64,000 bases of DNA from the NCBI RefSeq assembly GCF_013415485.1, contig NZ_JACBXS010000014.1:1-64000 (forward strand), written 5' to 3'. The notes below the pieces were generated by a model. That model was not told the DNA's origin, ran no database searches, and saw only the letters and a list, made by a program, of their open reading frames with translations. Shown here in pieces: positions 27,835 to 37,052 of this stretch (the stretch's first letter is position 1; every line of letters starts with the position of its first letter). Both the position numbers and the translations under genes were made by a program. The DNA comes from Rhabdonatronobacter sediminivivens. Lineage in GTDB: Bacteria; Pseudomonadota; Alphaproteobacteria; Rhodobacterales; Rhodobacteraceae.

Positions 27835-28344
27835 TCAGGCGGCGCGGGCGCCCAGGACTTCGTTGACCTGCTGCTGGGCGCGCGACTCATCATTTCCGCT
27901 GACCGCCGCAACCTCACGGGTCAGGCGCTCCAGCGCGGCCTCGTAGAGCTGGCGTTCGGAATAGGACTGTTCGCGCTGGTCATCGCTGCGGTGCAGGTCG
28001 CGCACCACTTCGGCGATGGCCAGCAGATCGCCCGAGTTGATCTTCTGCTCATATTCCTGCGCCCGGCGCGACCACATGGCCCGCTTCACCCGCGCCTTGC
28101 CGCGCAGGGTTGCCATGGCCTTGTCCACCATATCCGGCGAGGACAGCGACCGCATGCCCACCGTTGCCGCCTTGTTGGTCGGCACGCGCAGGGTCATCTT
28201 GTCCTTTTCGAAGGAGATCACGAAAAGTTCGAGTTTCAGCCCGGCGATCTCCTGCTCTTCGATCGAGACGATCTGGCCCACGCCATGCGCAGGATACACC
28301 ACATAGTCATTTGGCCGAAATTCGGCTTTCCTGGTCTTCGACAT
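27835..28344 (-). CDS. carD: CarD-family transcriptional regulator
   Basis: A 169-residue RNA polymerase-binding protein. The N-terminal CarD/TRCF Tudor-like domain has DYVVYPAHGVGQIVSIEEQEI near 13-33, and the C-terminal domain is helical (RRAQEYEQKINSGDLLAIAEVVRDL). CarD stabilises the open promoter complex and in alphaproteobacteria is abundant and growth-related. The length is normal. A strong terminator follows, and about 250 bp of non-coding DNA precede it and should contain its promoter. Confidence 0.93.
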   Translation of the reverse strand: MSKTRKAEFRPNDYVVYPAHGVGQIVSIEEQEIAGLKLELFVISFEKDKMTLRVPTNKAATVGMRSLSSPDMVDKAMATLRGKARVKRAMWSRRAQEYEQKINSGDLLAIAEVVRDLHRSDDQREQSYSERQLYEAALERLTREVAAVSGNDESRAQQQVNEVLGARAA

Positions 28345-28593
28345 GCTTTGCTATTCCCCAAGGGTCCACGCTGCAGCCCGAAAAATGTCGCTCCAAGGGA
28401 AACCCTCCCCTGAACGACCATGAATTCTCCGACGATGCAGACCGCCTGGTCGAGCAGAACCGGCGGCCACGGGACAGGTTTCGTTGCGTAACGATTCTAT
28501 AACACAAAACCGGCACGAATCATAGGGTCACAGGCAGCCCTCGGCTGGCCTCAAGGCGTGACCCTGCGTAAACTTTTCAGCACACCGGCGTGA
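28345..28593. other. intergenic region upstream of carD
   Basis: About 250 bases between fdxA and carD. They must hold the carD promoter and the end of the fdxA transcript. I see no clear terminator hairpin with a T run and no recognised operator. Confidence 0.4.
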
Positions 28594-28932
28594 TCATCCC
28601 CCTTCGCCGGGCGCTTCCGAGAAGTATTTCTCCAGCTTCCCGGTCTCTCCGTCCCGTTCGTCCGCCTCGGGCAAGGGGTCTTTCTTGGTGATGATCACCG
28701 GCCACTGTTCCGAATACTTGCGGTTGAATTCGACCCACTGGTCCATGTCCGGTTCGGTATCCGGGCGGATGGCGTCGGCGGGGCATTCGGGTTCGCAGAC
28801 GCCGCAGTCAATGCATTCATCCGGGTGGATGACCAACATGTTCTCGCCCTCGTAGAAACAGTCCACGGGGCAGACCTCCACGCAATCGGTATATTTGCAG
28901 GAGATGCAATTGTCGGTCACCACATAGGTCAT
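28594..28932 (-). CDS. fdxA: 7Fe-8S ferredoxin FdxA
   Basis: A 112-residue seven-iron ferredoxin. The N-terminal clusters are formed by [18 protein letters not shown] (ligands near 9-25) and [12 protein letters not shown] (near 40-50). The first motif has the Cys spacing of a 3Fe-4S/4Fe-4S pair. The long C-terminal tail [13 protein letters not shown] is typical of the FdxA group. It is a cytoplasmic electron carrier. It follows the S4 protein gene by 51 bp on the same strand. Confidence 0.95.
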   Translation of the reverse strand: MTYVVTDNCISCKYTDCVEVCPVDCFYEGENMLVIHPDECIDCGVCEPECPADAIRPDTEPDMDQWVEFNRKYSEQWPVIITKKDPLPEADERDGETGKLEKYFSEAPGEGG

Positions 28933-28983
28933 GTCGAACGTCCCAAGGTTTCAGTCACCGGGGAACTAATCAACGGTGCCGGA

Positions 28984-29361
28984 TCAATCAAGCGCATCCC
29001 GGCGGGCTGCGTCGAAAACACGCCGGGCGCGCTTTTCCGGGCGCCCTCCGGCGCGGGGGCGGGGGGCGGCGTCATCGCGCGGCGGCGGCGGGGGCGAGAG
29101 GTCCTCGTAGAGCGCCTGCGCCTCGGGCGCGGGGCCGCGGCGGTCCCCCAGGGCCAGCACACGCGCCACCCGGACACGCGGGCCGGTGGCAAAGGTCAGC
29201 ACATCGCCCACCGCCACCGTGGCCGCGGGCTTGGAGACGCGCATGCCATTGATCCGCACCCCCTGCCCCGCCACGGCCTTGGCCGCCAGCGTCCGGGTGC
29301 GGAAGAACCGCGCGTGCCACAGCCATTTGTCCAGCCGCAGGGTCGGTGCCGGATCGCTCAC
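28984..29361 (-). CDS. S4-domain RNA-binding protein (Hsp15-like)
   Basis: 125 residues. The N-terminal S4 domain (LRLDKWLWHARFFRTRTLAAK, then GQGVRINGMRVSKPA) resembles Hsp15, which rescues stalled 50S subunits carrying tRNA. The C-terminal part is rich in Pro, Arg and Ala (SPPPPPRDDAAPRPRA) and probably disordered. It begins 3 bp after the helicase stop codon, so the two are likely translated from one message. A joint role in RNA handling is reasonable but inferred. Confidence 0.88.
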   Translation of the reverse strand: MSDPAPTLRLDKWLWHARFFRTRTLAAKAVAGQGVRINGMRVSKPAATVAVGDVLTFATGPRVRVARVLALGDRRGPAPEAQALYEDLSPPPPPRDDAAPRPRAGGRPEKRARRVFDAARRDALD

Positions 29362-29364
29362 GGC

Positions 29365-32253
29365 TCAGGTCTTGTCCCGCAGCCCCATGAGCGCGGCGGC
29401 AAAGGGGTTGTCCGGGTCGATCCGGTCGGATTTCTTCGGGCCGGCGCTGAAGCTGCCGGGGCGGTCATTGCCCTTTGGCCCCTTGCCACGCGGCGGGCCG
29501 TCGGCCTTGCCCTTGCGCGGCTTTCCGCCCTTTGCCCCTTTGGGGGCATCACCACGCTCGGGCCGTTTGGCGCGCTGGTCGCGCGGCCCGCCACGGCGGG
29601 CGCGCGGGGCCCAGCGGAAGGTGAAGAAGACCTCCATCTCGGGGGCGGCTTCATCGGTGGTGTCCGCGGCGCTGTCCGGCGCGGCCTCGGGCTGCGGGTC
29701 GGTGGGGGCTGCGTCGCTTTCGGCGGCTGGCGCGGGCGCAGGCTCGGCCGCTTGTGGGGGCGCCACTTCGGTCAGTGCCTCGGCCTTGGGTGTTTCGACT
29801 TCGGCCTCGGGCGCAGCCTCGGCAGCGGGGCTGTCGGGCGTGGTGCTGGCGGCGCCTTCGGGCGTGGCGGGGGTTTTCACACGCTCCCCACGTTCGGCGG
29901 TGTAGCCCAGCCCGGCCATCAGATCGGCGAATTGCTCCAGCGTCAGGCCGGTGATGGACAGCATGTCCGCCGTGGCCTCGAACCCGCCGCGGCTGTCCTG
30001 ACCGCGCAGCAGATCGGCCAGACGCTCCAGCATGTCCACCCGGATCGCACGCTCACCCGAGGGGCGGTAGCCCGCCAGCAGGTAATCCTCGGGCGGGACC
30101 TCGGCCAGGTTGGGGATGGTGACTAGCCCCGGCGGTGGGCTTTCGGGGAACTCGTCGCGCCCGGCATGGAGCGAGGCCAGAACCAGCCGCAGCCGCGTCG
30201 GTGCGGGTTTCAGCAGCAGCGGCAGAAACACGGTGAACTGGCCAAAGCGCACCCCATGCTTGCGCAGACTGCCGCGCGCATCCTGATCCAGCGCGCGCAC
30301 ATCCTGGGCCACCTTTTCGCGCGGGATGACGCCCATCGCCTCGACCATCTGGAAGGCAAAGCCGCGCGCAAGCCCCGTCAGCGCCTCGTCGCGCGACATG
30401 GCGACCAGCGGTTCGAACAGCGCGTTGATCTTGCGGTCGATGAAATGCTGCAAGCGGCGGCGGACCTTTTCGGCCACATCCGGCCCGGCCTCGTCATCGA
30501 CGAAGGCCTCGACCTGCGGGCGCAGGGCATCGGCGCCGCTGACCAGCTTGCCCACGGCCTCGGTCCCCCACATCAGCCCGCCCTGTTCGGTGAACTCGAA
30601 CTCGGTATCCGGGGCGTTGTAGAAGCGGTCGGCGCGCAGATGGAACTGCGGCAGCAGCGCCGCCTGGGCGGCCTGGCGCAGGGTGCGCGCCTCATCGGGG
30701 CTGGCGGTCTTGTCCTGGCGGAAGCGGAACCCCTCCAGCCGGCCGATCAACTGATCCTCGACCGTCACTTCACCCTTGTCGTTCACCTCGGCCACAAGGC
30801 TCTCCTTCTGCTTCAACCGGCGCATCAGGACGCTGGTGCGCCGGTCAACAAATCGCTGGGTCAAACGTGCGTGAAGCGCATCCGACAAGCGGTCTTCTAC
30901 AGCGCGAGTCGCCTCACGCCAATGGCTTTCATCATCTACCCAGCCCCGGCGCTGCGCCACATAGGTCCATGTGCGCACATAGGCCAACCGCTTGGACAGC
31001 GCGTCGATGTCGCCGTCGATGCGGTCAATCCGGGCCACGTTGCGGGCGAACCAGTCACCGGGGATACGCCCCGAATCGCGCAGAAAGCCGAAGATGCGCG
31101 CCAGCAGCCCGGCATGTTCCCCGCCCGAAATCCCCCGGAAATCCGGGATCCGGCAGACATCCCACAACAGCCGCACATCACGCCCGTCGCGCAGGGTGTC
31201 GGCGATCTCGGGCATGTCCGACAGGGATTTGAGCGCCAGCAGGTCCTCGGCCTCGCGCACGCGGGTCAGCCAGTCGTCGCTGGTCGGCGCCTCCAGCGAG
31301 GCGATCAGCCGCGCCGCCGATCCGAAATCCAGCGCCGTGTTGCGCCATTGCAGCTTCTTCACCGGCACGAAGCGGTGCGATTCGATGGCCTCGACCGTTT
31401 CTTCGGCCATGGGGCGGGCCTCGCCGGTGACGCCGAAGGTGCCCGCGTTCATGTGCCGCCCGGCGCGCCCGGCGATCTGCGCCAGTTCATCGGCACCCAG
31501 ATCGCGCATCCGCCGGCCGTCGAACTTGCGCGTGGCGGAAAAGGCCACATGCTTGATATCCAGGTTCAGCCCCATGCCGATGGCATCGGTCGCCACCAGA
31601 TAATCCACATCGCCATTCTGATAGAGCGCCACCTGCGCATTGCGCGTGCGCGGGCTGAGCGCCCCCATCACCACCGCGCAACCGCCCTTCTGACGCCGCA
31701 GCAGCTCCGCAATCGCATAGACATTTTCGACCGAGAACCCAACGATCGCACTGCGCGCGGGCATCCGGCTGAGCTTTCTGGACCCGGCATAGCCCAGCGT
31801 GGACATGCGCTCACGCCGCTGGAACTGCACCCCGGGGACCAGCGCGGCAATCGCCCCGCGCATGGTATCCGACCCCATGAACAGCGTCTCATGCAGGCCG
31901 CGGGCATGGAGCAGCCGGTCGGTGAAGACATGGCCGCGGTCAGGGTCATTGCAGAGCTGAATCTCGTCGATGGCCACAAAATCGGCGCCGATCTCCAGGG
32001 GCATCGCCTCGACCGTGCAGACCCAGTATTGGGTGCGGTCGGGGACGATGCGCTCCTCGCCCGTGACCAGCGCCACCACATCGGGGCCGCGCAGGTCGCG
32101 GATGCGGTCATAGACCTCTCGCGCCAGCAATCGCAGCGGCAGGCCGATGACGCCGGTGCGATGCGCCAGCATCCGTTCGATGGCGTAATGGGTCTTGCCG
32201 GTATTCGTGGGCCCCAGAACCGCCACCGCCCGGGATTGCGCGCGCATGTTCAT
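29365..32253 (-). CDS. Suv3-like SF2 RNA helicase with disordered basic tail
   Basis: A 962-residue superfamily 2 helicase. Visible motifs are VLGPTNTGKTHYAIERM (motif I near 11-27), DEIQLCND (motif II), and LVATDAIGMGLNLD and QIAGRAGRH (motifs V and VI). The order and spacing match mitochondrial Suv3, the degradosome helicase, which is widespread in alphaproteobacteria. After about residue 790 the sequence becomes an Ala/Pro/Glu-rich linker. It closes with an RG/KG-rich basic tail (GKADGPPRGKGPKG), probably binding RNA. The S4 gene follows after 3 bp. Confidence 0.9.
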   Translation of the reverse strand: MNMRAQSRAVAVLGPTNTGKTHYAIERMLAHRTGVIGLPLRLLAREVYDRIRDLRGPDVVALVTGEERIVPDRTQYWVCTVEAMPLEIGADFVAIDEIQLCNDPDRGHVFTDRLLHARGLHETLFMGSDTMRGAIAALVPGVQFQRRERMSTLGYAGSRKLSRMPARSAIVGFSVENVYAIAELLRRQKGGCAVVMGALSPRTRNAQVALYQNGDVDYLVATDAIGMGLNLDIKHVAFSATRKFDGRRMRDLGADELAQIAGRAGRHMNAGTFGVTGEARPMAEETVEAIESHRFVPVKKLQWRNTALDFGSAARLIASLEAPTSDDWLTRVREAEDLLALKSLSDMPEIADTLRDGRDVRLLWDVCRIPDFRGISGGEHAGLLARIFGFLRDSGRIPGDWFARNVARIDRIDGDIDALSKRLAYVRTWTYVAQRRGWVDDESHWREATRAVEDRLSDALHARLTQRFVDRRTSVLMRRLKQKESLVAEVNDKGEVTVEDQLIGRLEGFRFRQDKTASPDEARTLRQAAQAALLPQFHLRADRFYNAPDTEFEFTEQGGLMWGTEAVGKLVSGADALRPQVEAFVDDEAGPDVAEKVRRRLQHFIDRKINALFEPLVAMSRDEALTGLARGFAFQMVEAMGVIPREKVAQDVRALDQDARGSLRKHGVRFGQFTVFLPLLLKPAPTRLRLVLASLHAGRDEFPESPPPGLVTIPNLAEVPPEDYLLAGYRPSGERAIRVDMLERLADLLRGQDSRGGFEATADMLSITGLTLEQFADLMAGLGYTAERGERVKTPATPEGAASTTPDSPAAEAAPEAEVETPKAEALTEVAPPQAAEPAPAPAAESDAAPTDPQPEAAPDSAADTTDEAAPEMEVFFTFRWAPRARRGGPRDQRAKRPERGDAPKGAKGGKPRKGKADGPPRGKGPKGNDRPGSFSAGPKKSDRIDPDNPFAAALMGLRDKT

Positions 32254-32297
32254 GGGTCTGTGCCTTGCCTGTCTTCGTCACACCACCGGAACCCCGG

Positions 32298-32879
32298 TCA
32301 GAGTGGCCGCCCCTCAAGCGAGAGTTCCAGCCGCTCCAATGCGCGTAATATGTCAGGGCGGTGCGGATGTATAGCATTGGCGGCACGATAAGCCTCCAGC
32401 GCGGCGTCGCTCATCTCCAGCTCTTCCAGGATGATTCCCATGCCCGACAGCGCGCCGAAATGATCCGGGTTCAGCGCCAGCGTCTGCTGGATGTCGGCCA
32501 TGGCGGGGCCATACTGGTTGGCCATGAAAAACGCCGTGGCGCGGGTGTTGTAGCCTTCGGCGAAATCGGGAGCGTGGTCTACCAGCGCGGTCAGATGCTC
32601 GATCGCCGCGCGGGTATCACCGGTGCGCAGCGCCTCGCGCCCGCGCTGCAACAACAGATCGGCCGAGGCTGACCCCGATTGCGACCAGGCCCGCACGATC
32701 CGCCGTTCCAGCCGCTGCCAGCGTTCCAGGTCCGGGTCTGCCAGCTCCTGCAGCATCGCGCCCAGTTCCGCCTCACGTTCATTGGCGATCTGCGCATCAC
32801 TGGCCGACAATGGCAGCGCCAAGGATGCCAGCACCCCTGCCGCAACGATATGATTGAGTCTGCGCATAGCTTTGCCCAT
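32298..32879 (-). CDS. periplasmic TPR-repeat protein
   Basis: 193 residues from the ATG at 32879 (an ATG at 32867 is equally possible). A signal peptide is likely: Arg-rich start, a hydrophobic stretch IVAAGVLASLALPL, and cleavage after SASDA. At least three tetratricopeptide repeats follow (ALRTGDTRAAIEHLTALVDH, ATAFFMANQYGPAMADIQQTL, LEELEMSDAALEAYRAANA, each a typical 34-residue unit). Such proteins act as assembly or scaffold factors. No specific partner is evident. It ends 44 bp before the helicase gene, on the same strand. Confidence 0.85.
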   Translation of the reverse strand: MGKAMRRLNHIVAAGVLASLALPLSASDAQIANEREAELGAMLQELADPDLERWQRLERRIVRAWSQSGSASADLLLQRGREALRTGDTRAAIEHLTALVDHAPDFAEGYNTRATAFFMANQYGPAMADIQQTLALNPDHFGALSGMGIILEELEMSDAALEAYRAANAIHPHRPDILRALERLELSLEGRPL

Positions 32880-32944
32880 AGTCCCGAGTGTAGCGCAGCC
32901 TGCGGAAAAGACCACATCCGCACCGATCACAAACGGAGCATATC

Positions 32945-33232
32945 ATGAGCGAGATCATAAATCAGGCCGTCATCGCCCTGTCGGAAAAGCTTTCGGGCGG
33001 ATTCGATGGCTCGGCCAAGTTCGTGATCAAGGATGAAGGCGCGGTCATGCTCGATTCGGAGGGCGTGCGCGCCGGCGATGAAGAGGCCGATGTGACCCTG
33101 ACCGCCAGCGCCGACACGTTTCGCGCCATTCTCGATGGCGACCTGAGCCCCACCATGGCCTTCATGGGCGGCAAGCTGAAGGTCGATGGCGACATGGGCG
33201 CGGCCATGCGGCTGGGATCGGCGCTGGGGTGA
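32945..33232 (+). CDS. SCP2 sterol-binding domain protein
   Basis: 95 residues forming a single SCP2 domain, with DGSAKFVIKDEGAVMLDSEG, DVTLTASADTFRAILDG and PTMAFMGGKLKVDGD as the consecutive family blocks. SCP2 domains bind lipids or fatty acyl chains in a hydrophobic tunnel. The stop overlaps the GTG start of the next gene (GTGA), so translation is coupled to a lysophospholipase-like hydrolase; a shared lipid substrate is a fair inference. It is divergent from the TPR gene. Confidence 0.9.
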   Translation: MSEIINQAVIALSEKLSGGFDGSAKFVIKDEGAVMLDSEGVRAGDEEADVTLTASADTFRAILDGDLSPTMAFMGGKLKVDGDMGAAMRLGSALG

Positions 33233-34170
33233 CCCGGCCCACCGAAGCCCCCCTGTTCCACACCATCGCCGAGGCGCCCCCGGGCGGGCAGGCCCGCTGG
33301 CTGGTGGCGCGCGACGGCATCCGTCTGCGCATGGCCCATTGGCCGGGGGCGGGTGCCGGGCTGGTGATGGTGTTCCCCGGCCGGACCGAGGTGATCGAGA
33401 AATATGGCCGGGTGATCGCCGATCTGGTGGCTGCGGGCCATTCGGTCAGTGCCATCGACTGGCGCGGCCAGGGGCTTTCGGACCGGCTGACCGGGGACCC
33501 TCTACTGGGTTATGTTAACAATTTCAGTGACTTTCAGGCTGATGTTGATGTCTGGCATGACGCACTGCGCGATCTGGACCCTGCCGCCGAACAGCCCCTT
33601 GTGTTGGCCCATTCCATGGGCGGGTGCATCGCGCTGCGGGCCCTGACCCGCGGCCTGCGGGCCCGCGCCGTGGCCTTCAGCGCGCCCATGTGGGGGCTGC
33701 GCGCAGGGAAATTCATGCGGCTGGGCATGGCGGGGCTGGCGCGGGCCGCGCGGATCACCGGGCGCGATGCCATACCGGTGCCGGGCGCGGGCATCGAATT
33801 CCGGCTGTGGGACAATCCCTTTGACAACAATGACCTGACAACTGACCCGGACACCTATGCCTGGATGCAGCACCAGGTGAACGCGCACCCTGAATTGCGC
33901 CTGGGCGCCCCCAGCCTGCGCTGGCTGGGCGCTGCGCTGGCGGAAACCGCCGCGCTGGCCCGGCTGCCTGCGCCAGACGTCCCGGCCTGGTGCGGGCTGG
34001 GCACGCGCGAAAGAATCGTAAGCGCCGAGGCCATCGAGACCCGGATGCAGGGCTGGCCCGGGGGGCAACTGGAGGTGTTTGACGGCGCCGAACATGAACT
34101 GCTGATGGAGGCCCCCGCCCACCGGACCCGCTTCTTGACCGCCACACTGGCCCATTTCGCTGCAAACTGA
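33229..34170 (+). CDS. alpha/beta hydrolase, lysophospholipase-like
   Basis: 313 residues with a GTG start that overlaps the SCP2 stop. The nucleophile elbow VLAHSMGGCIALRAL has Ser near residue 126. An Asp in the WCGLGTRERIVSAEA region and a His in GAEHELLMEAP near 288 complete the expected triad. The family hydrolyses lysophospholipids or monoacylglycerols. No signal peptide is visible, so it should act in the cytoplasm. It ends 12 bp from the convergent MerR gene. Confidence 0.88.
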   Translation: MTRPTEAPLFHTIAEAPPGGQARWLVARDGIRLRMAHWPGAGAGLVMVFPGRTEVIEKYGRVIADLVAAGHSVSAIDWRGQGLSDRLTGDPLLGYVNNFSDFQADVDVWHDALRDLDPAAEQPLVLAHSMGGCIALRALTRGLRARAVAFSAPMWGLRAGKFMRLGMAGLARAARITGRDAIPVPGAGIEFRLWDNPFDNNDLTTDPDTYAWMQHQVNAHPELRLGAPSLRWLGAALAETAALARLPAPDVPAWCGLGTRERIVSAEAIETRMQGWPGGQLEVFDGAEHELLMEAPAHRTRFLTATLAHFAAN

Positions 34171-34182
34171 AGGGCTTGCAGG

Positions 34183-34578
34183 CTACTTCTGCGGCGTTTC
34201 CTCGGGCGCGGCGATCAATCCCTGCGCCTCATCGCGCAGGGCGCGCAGGTCTTCGATGGTGACCGCCAGTTCAGCCTGCTGGCGGGTCAGTTCCGCCACC
34301 TGCCGGTCGGCCATCTCGACCCAGGCGCGCAGCTGCGGCACGGTGCCCTTTGTTTCATAGATTTCAAGCCACTGGCGGATTTCCTCAAGGCTGAACCCAA
34401 AGCGCCGCCCGCGCAGGATCAGGGTCATCCGCGCCACCTCACGCGCGCCGTAGAAGCGGTTGCGGCCCTCCTTTTCGGGGCGCAGCAGCTCGATGTATTC
34501 GTAATAGCGCAGGGTGCGCGGCGTGACGTCGAAGCGCGCGCACATTTCCTTGAAGCTCAACCGAACCGTGTCGCTCAT
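34183..34578 (-). CDS. MerR-family transcriptional regulator
   Basis: 131 residues. The N-terminal winged helix has SFKEMCARFDVTPRTLRYYEY and LLRPEKEGRNRFYG. A dimerising coiled coil (AWVEMADRQVAELTRQQAEL) follows, and no metal-binding Cys is present. The form resembles acyl-CoA-pathway MerR regulators (LiuR/PsrA-neighbour type) more than metal sensors. It is divergent from the two thioesterase genes, which are its most likely targets. Confidence 0.85.
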   Translation of the reverse strand: MSDTVRLSFKEMCARFDVTPRTLRYYEYIELLRPEKEGRNRFYGAREVARMTLILRGRRFGFSLEEIRQWLEIYETKGTVPQLRAWVEMADRQVAELTRQQAELAVTIEDLRALRDEAQGLIAAPEETPQK

Positions 34579-34708
34579 CCGTCGGTCCTCCCCACCCCTC
34601 TCTTAGCGCCCGAGGCAGGCACAGGCAATCAACCCGACACACCGCAAGGGGTTGCACCCCGCGCGCGCCGGGCGCAAAACACGGGTCATCCCAATCGGAG
34701 CGTGCCCC

Positions 34709-35143
34709 ATGACCTCGCCCCCCATAGCGCCGCAGAAGTTCATCGAAGCCCTGCCCTTTGCCCGCGCCCTGAACATGACGTTGGAGGAGATCGGCGACGG
34801 CCGCGCCGAAATCTCGATGCCCTGGGACGCGCGATTCGTGGGCGACCCGGCCACGGGCGTGATTCATGGCGGCGCTGTCTCGGCGCTGATGGACACCTGC
34901 TGCGGGGCGGCGGTGCTGTCCTTTCCCGGCGCCAGCAGCACGGCAACGATTGACCTGCGTATCGATTACATGCGCGCCGCGCGCCCCGGCGCCCGCATCA
35001 CCGCCCGCGCCGAATGCTACCACGCCACCCGCAGCGTGGCCTTTGTGCGCGCCACCGCCACCGATGGCGAAAGCGACACCCCTGTGGCCAGCGCCGCAGG
35101 GGCCTTTGTCATCGAGCGGCTGAATTCGGAGGGCAAGCCATGA
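34709..35143 (+). CDS. PaaI-type hotdog thioesterase
   Basis: 144 residues of the hotdog fold. The catalytic motif region is GVIHGGAVSALMDTCCG near residue 48-64, with conserved His and Gly, followed by TIDLRIDYMRAARPG. PaaI-group enzymes hydrolyse acyl- or aryl-acyl-CoA thioesters. The ATG at 34709 is preferred over an in-frame ATG at 34652 because the extra residues do not fit the fold. Its stop overlaps the start of a second thioesterase (ATGA), indicating translational coupling. Confidence 0.88.
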   Translation: MTSPPIAPQKFIEALPFARALNMTLEEIGDGRAEISMPWDARFVGDPATGVIHGGAVSALMDTCCGAAVLSFPGASSTATIDLRIDYMRAARPGARITARAECYHATRSVAFVRATATDGESDTPVASAAGAFVIERLNSEGKP

Positions 35144-35655
35144 GCCGCCCCGCCCCCGAACCCGTGCAGGTGGTCAAGCAGCGCCGCGATGCAGCACTTG
35201 CCGCGCTGGTGGACGGTGTGCCCTATATCGGCTTTCTGGGCGTGCGGTTCGAACGTCTGGGCGATGAGCTGACCGCCATCCTGCCCTTTGACGACAAGCT
35301 GATCGGCAACCCCGCCCTGCCCGCGATCCATGGCGGGGTGACGGCGTCCTTCCTGGAGGTCACGGCGATCATCGAGCTGAGCTGGGCGATGATCTGGGCC
35401 GATATGGAAAGCGGCAAGCTGGACCCGCTGACGCTGGACCGCGAACACCTGCCGCGCCTGCCCAAGACCATTGATTTCACGGTGGATTACCTGCGCTCGG
35501 GCCTGCCGCGCGACGCCTATGCCCGCGCCCGCGTCAACCGCTTTGGCCGCCGCTATGCCAGCGTGCATGTCGAAGCCTGGCAGGACAACCGCACACGGAT
35601 GTTCGCCCAGGCCACAGGTCATTTCCTGATGCCCGCACGCGAGGGGACAGAGTGA
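35140..35655 (+). CDS. second PaaI-type hotdog thioesterase
   Basis: 171 residues of the same fold as the preceding gene but distinct in sequence. The core motif is LPAIHGGVTASFLEVTA near residue 64-80, and TIDFTVDYLRSGLPRDAY forms the next strand pair. It begins at the ATG that overlaps the first thioesterase stop and ends in a GTGA overlap with the MATE gene. The two may form a heteromer or act on different chain lengths; the sequence does not say. Confidence 0.87.
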   Translation: MSRPAPEPVQVVKQRRDAALAALVDGVPYIGFLGVRFERLGDELTAILPFDDKLIGNPALPAIHGGVTASFLEVTAIIELSWAMIWADMESGKLDPLTLDREHLPRLPKTIDFTVDYLRSGLPRDAYARARVNRFGRRYASVHVEAWQDNRTRMFAQATGHFLMPAREGTE

Positions 35656-37001
35656 GCCACCCCGCTGCCGCAGGCCCGCTGACCCATCGCCGGGTGCTCA
35701 ACATCGCCGTGCCGATCGTGCTGGCCAATATCACCGTGCCGATCCTGGGGCTGGTGGACACCGGCGTCGTGGGCCAGTTGGGCGAGGCGGCGCCCATCGG
35801 TGCCGTGGGGCTTGGCGCGGTGGTGCTGACCACGGTCTACTGGATATTCGGCTTTCTGCGCATGGGCACGACCGGGCTGGTGGCGCAGGCGCGCGGGGCC
35901 GGAGACGCCGCCGAATCCGGGGCGATCCTGACCCGGTCGATGATGGTGGGCCTGGGCGCGGGATTGGCGATGATCACCCTGCAGGCGCCGCTGATCTGGG
36001 CGGCCTTTGCCATCGCCCCGGCCAGCGATCAGGTGGAATCGCTGGCGCGCGACTATCTGGCCATCCGCATCTGGGGCGCCCCGGCGACGATCTCGCTCTA
36101 TGCGCTGACGGGGTGGCTGATTGCGACCGAACGCACGCGCGGCGTGCTGGTGCTGCAGTTCTGGATCAACGGGCTGAACATCGGGCTGGATCTGTGGTTC
36201 GTGCTGGGGCTGGGCTGGGGCGTGCAGGGGGTGGCGATTGCCACGCTGATCGCCGAATGGTCGGGGCTGGTGTTCGGGCTGTGGCTGTGCCGGGCAGCGT
36301 TTTCGGGGCGGCAATGGCGGGACTGGGCGCGGGTGTTCGACCGCGCGCGCATCCGCCGGATGATGCAGGTCAATGGCGATATCATGCTGCGCTCGGTGGT
36401 GTTGCAGGCCTCGTTCACCAGCTTCCTGTTCATCGGCGCGGGGTTCGGCGATGTAGACCTGGCCGCCAATCAGGTGCTGCTGCAATTCCTGGCGGTGATC
36501 GCCTATGGGCTGGACGGCTTCGCCTTCGCGGCCGAGGCACTGGTGGGTCAGGCGGTGGGCGCGCGATCGCTTGCCGCAATGCGCCGCGCGGGGGGGATGA
36601 CCAGCCTCTGGGGCTTCGGCACCGCGGTGGGGCTGGCGCTGGGGTTCTGGGCGCTGGGGCCCTTGGCCATCGACATCATGGCCCGCGACCCGGCGGTGCA
36701 AGAGACCGCGCGGATCTACCTGCCTTACGTGGTCGCCGCCGCAATCATCAGCCTTGGCGCCTATATGCTGGACGGGATCTATATCGGCGCCACGGGCACG
36801 CGGCAGATGCGCAACACGGTGCTGTTTTCGGCGCTGTGCTATGCCGGGGCGCTGTGGCTGCTGGTCCCGGCTTTTGCCAATCACGGGCTTTGGGCGGCGC
36901 TGTTGCTGTTCAACGCCCTGCGTGGGGTGGCGCTGGCGGTGCTCTATCCCGGGTTGGAGCGGCAGTGTTTCCCCACCCACCGCCCGGCACCGCAGGCATG
37001 A
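35652..37001 (+). CDS. MATE-family efflux transporter (DinF-like)
   Basis: 449 residues, GTG start, about twelve membrane helices in two related halves. The N-terminal half opens with LTHRRVLNIAVPIVLANITVP, and LGLVDTGVVGQLG matches the DinF subgroup. MATE pumps export cationic drugs or metabolites with a sodium or proton gradient. It is the last gene of a coupled trio with two thioesterases. Its stop codon adjoins the A-run of the rpsI terminator. Confidence 0.9.
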   Translation: MSHPAAAGPLTHRRVLNIAVPIVLANITVPILGLVDTGVVGQLGEAAPIGAVGLGAVVLTTVYWIFGFLRMGTTGLVAQARGAGDAAESGAILTRSMMVGLGAGLAMITLQAPLIWAAFAIAPASDQVESLARDYLAIRIWGAPATISLYALTGWLIATERTRGVLVLQFWINGLNIGLDLWFVLGLGWGVQGVAIATLIAEWSGLVFGLWLCRAAFSGRQWRDWARVFDRARIRRMMQVNGDIMLRSVVLQASFTSFLFIGAGFGDVDLAANQVLLQFLAVIAYGLDGFAFAAEALVGQAVGARSLAAMRRAGGMTSLWGFGTAVGLALGFWALGPLAIDIMARDPAVQETARIYLPYVVAAAIISLGAYMLDGIYIGATGTRQMRNTVLFSALCYAGALWLLVPAFANHGLWAALLLFNALRGVALAVLYPGLERQCFPTHRPAPQA

Positions 37002-37026
37002 AAAAACCGGCCCATCGCAGGGCCGG
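37001..37026 (-). terminator. rho-independent terminator of rplM-rpsI
   Basis: On the minus strand CCGGCCC-TGCGAT-GGGCCGG (arms 37020-37026 and 37007-37013) is followed by six Ts (As at 37001-37006). It lies 26 bp past the rpsI stop and abuts the convergent MATE gene. Confidence 0.9.
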
Positions 37027-37052
37027 GGTCTTGTGCAGCAAAGGCTGGACGG

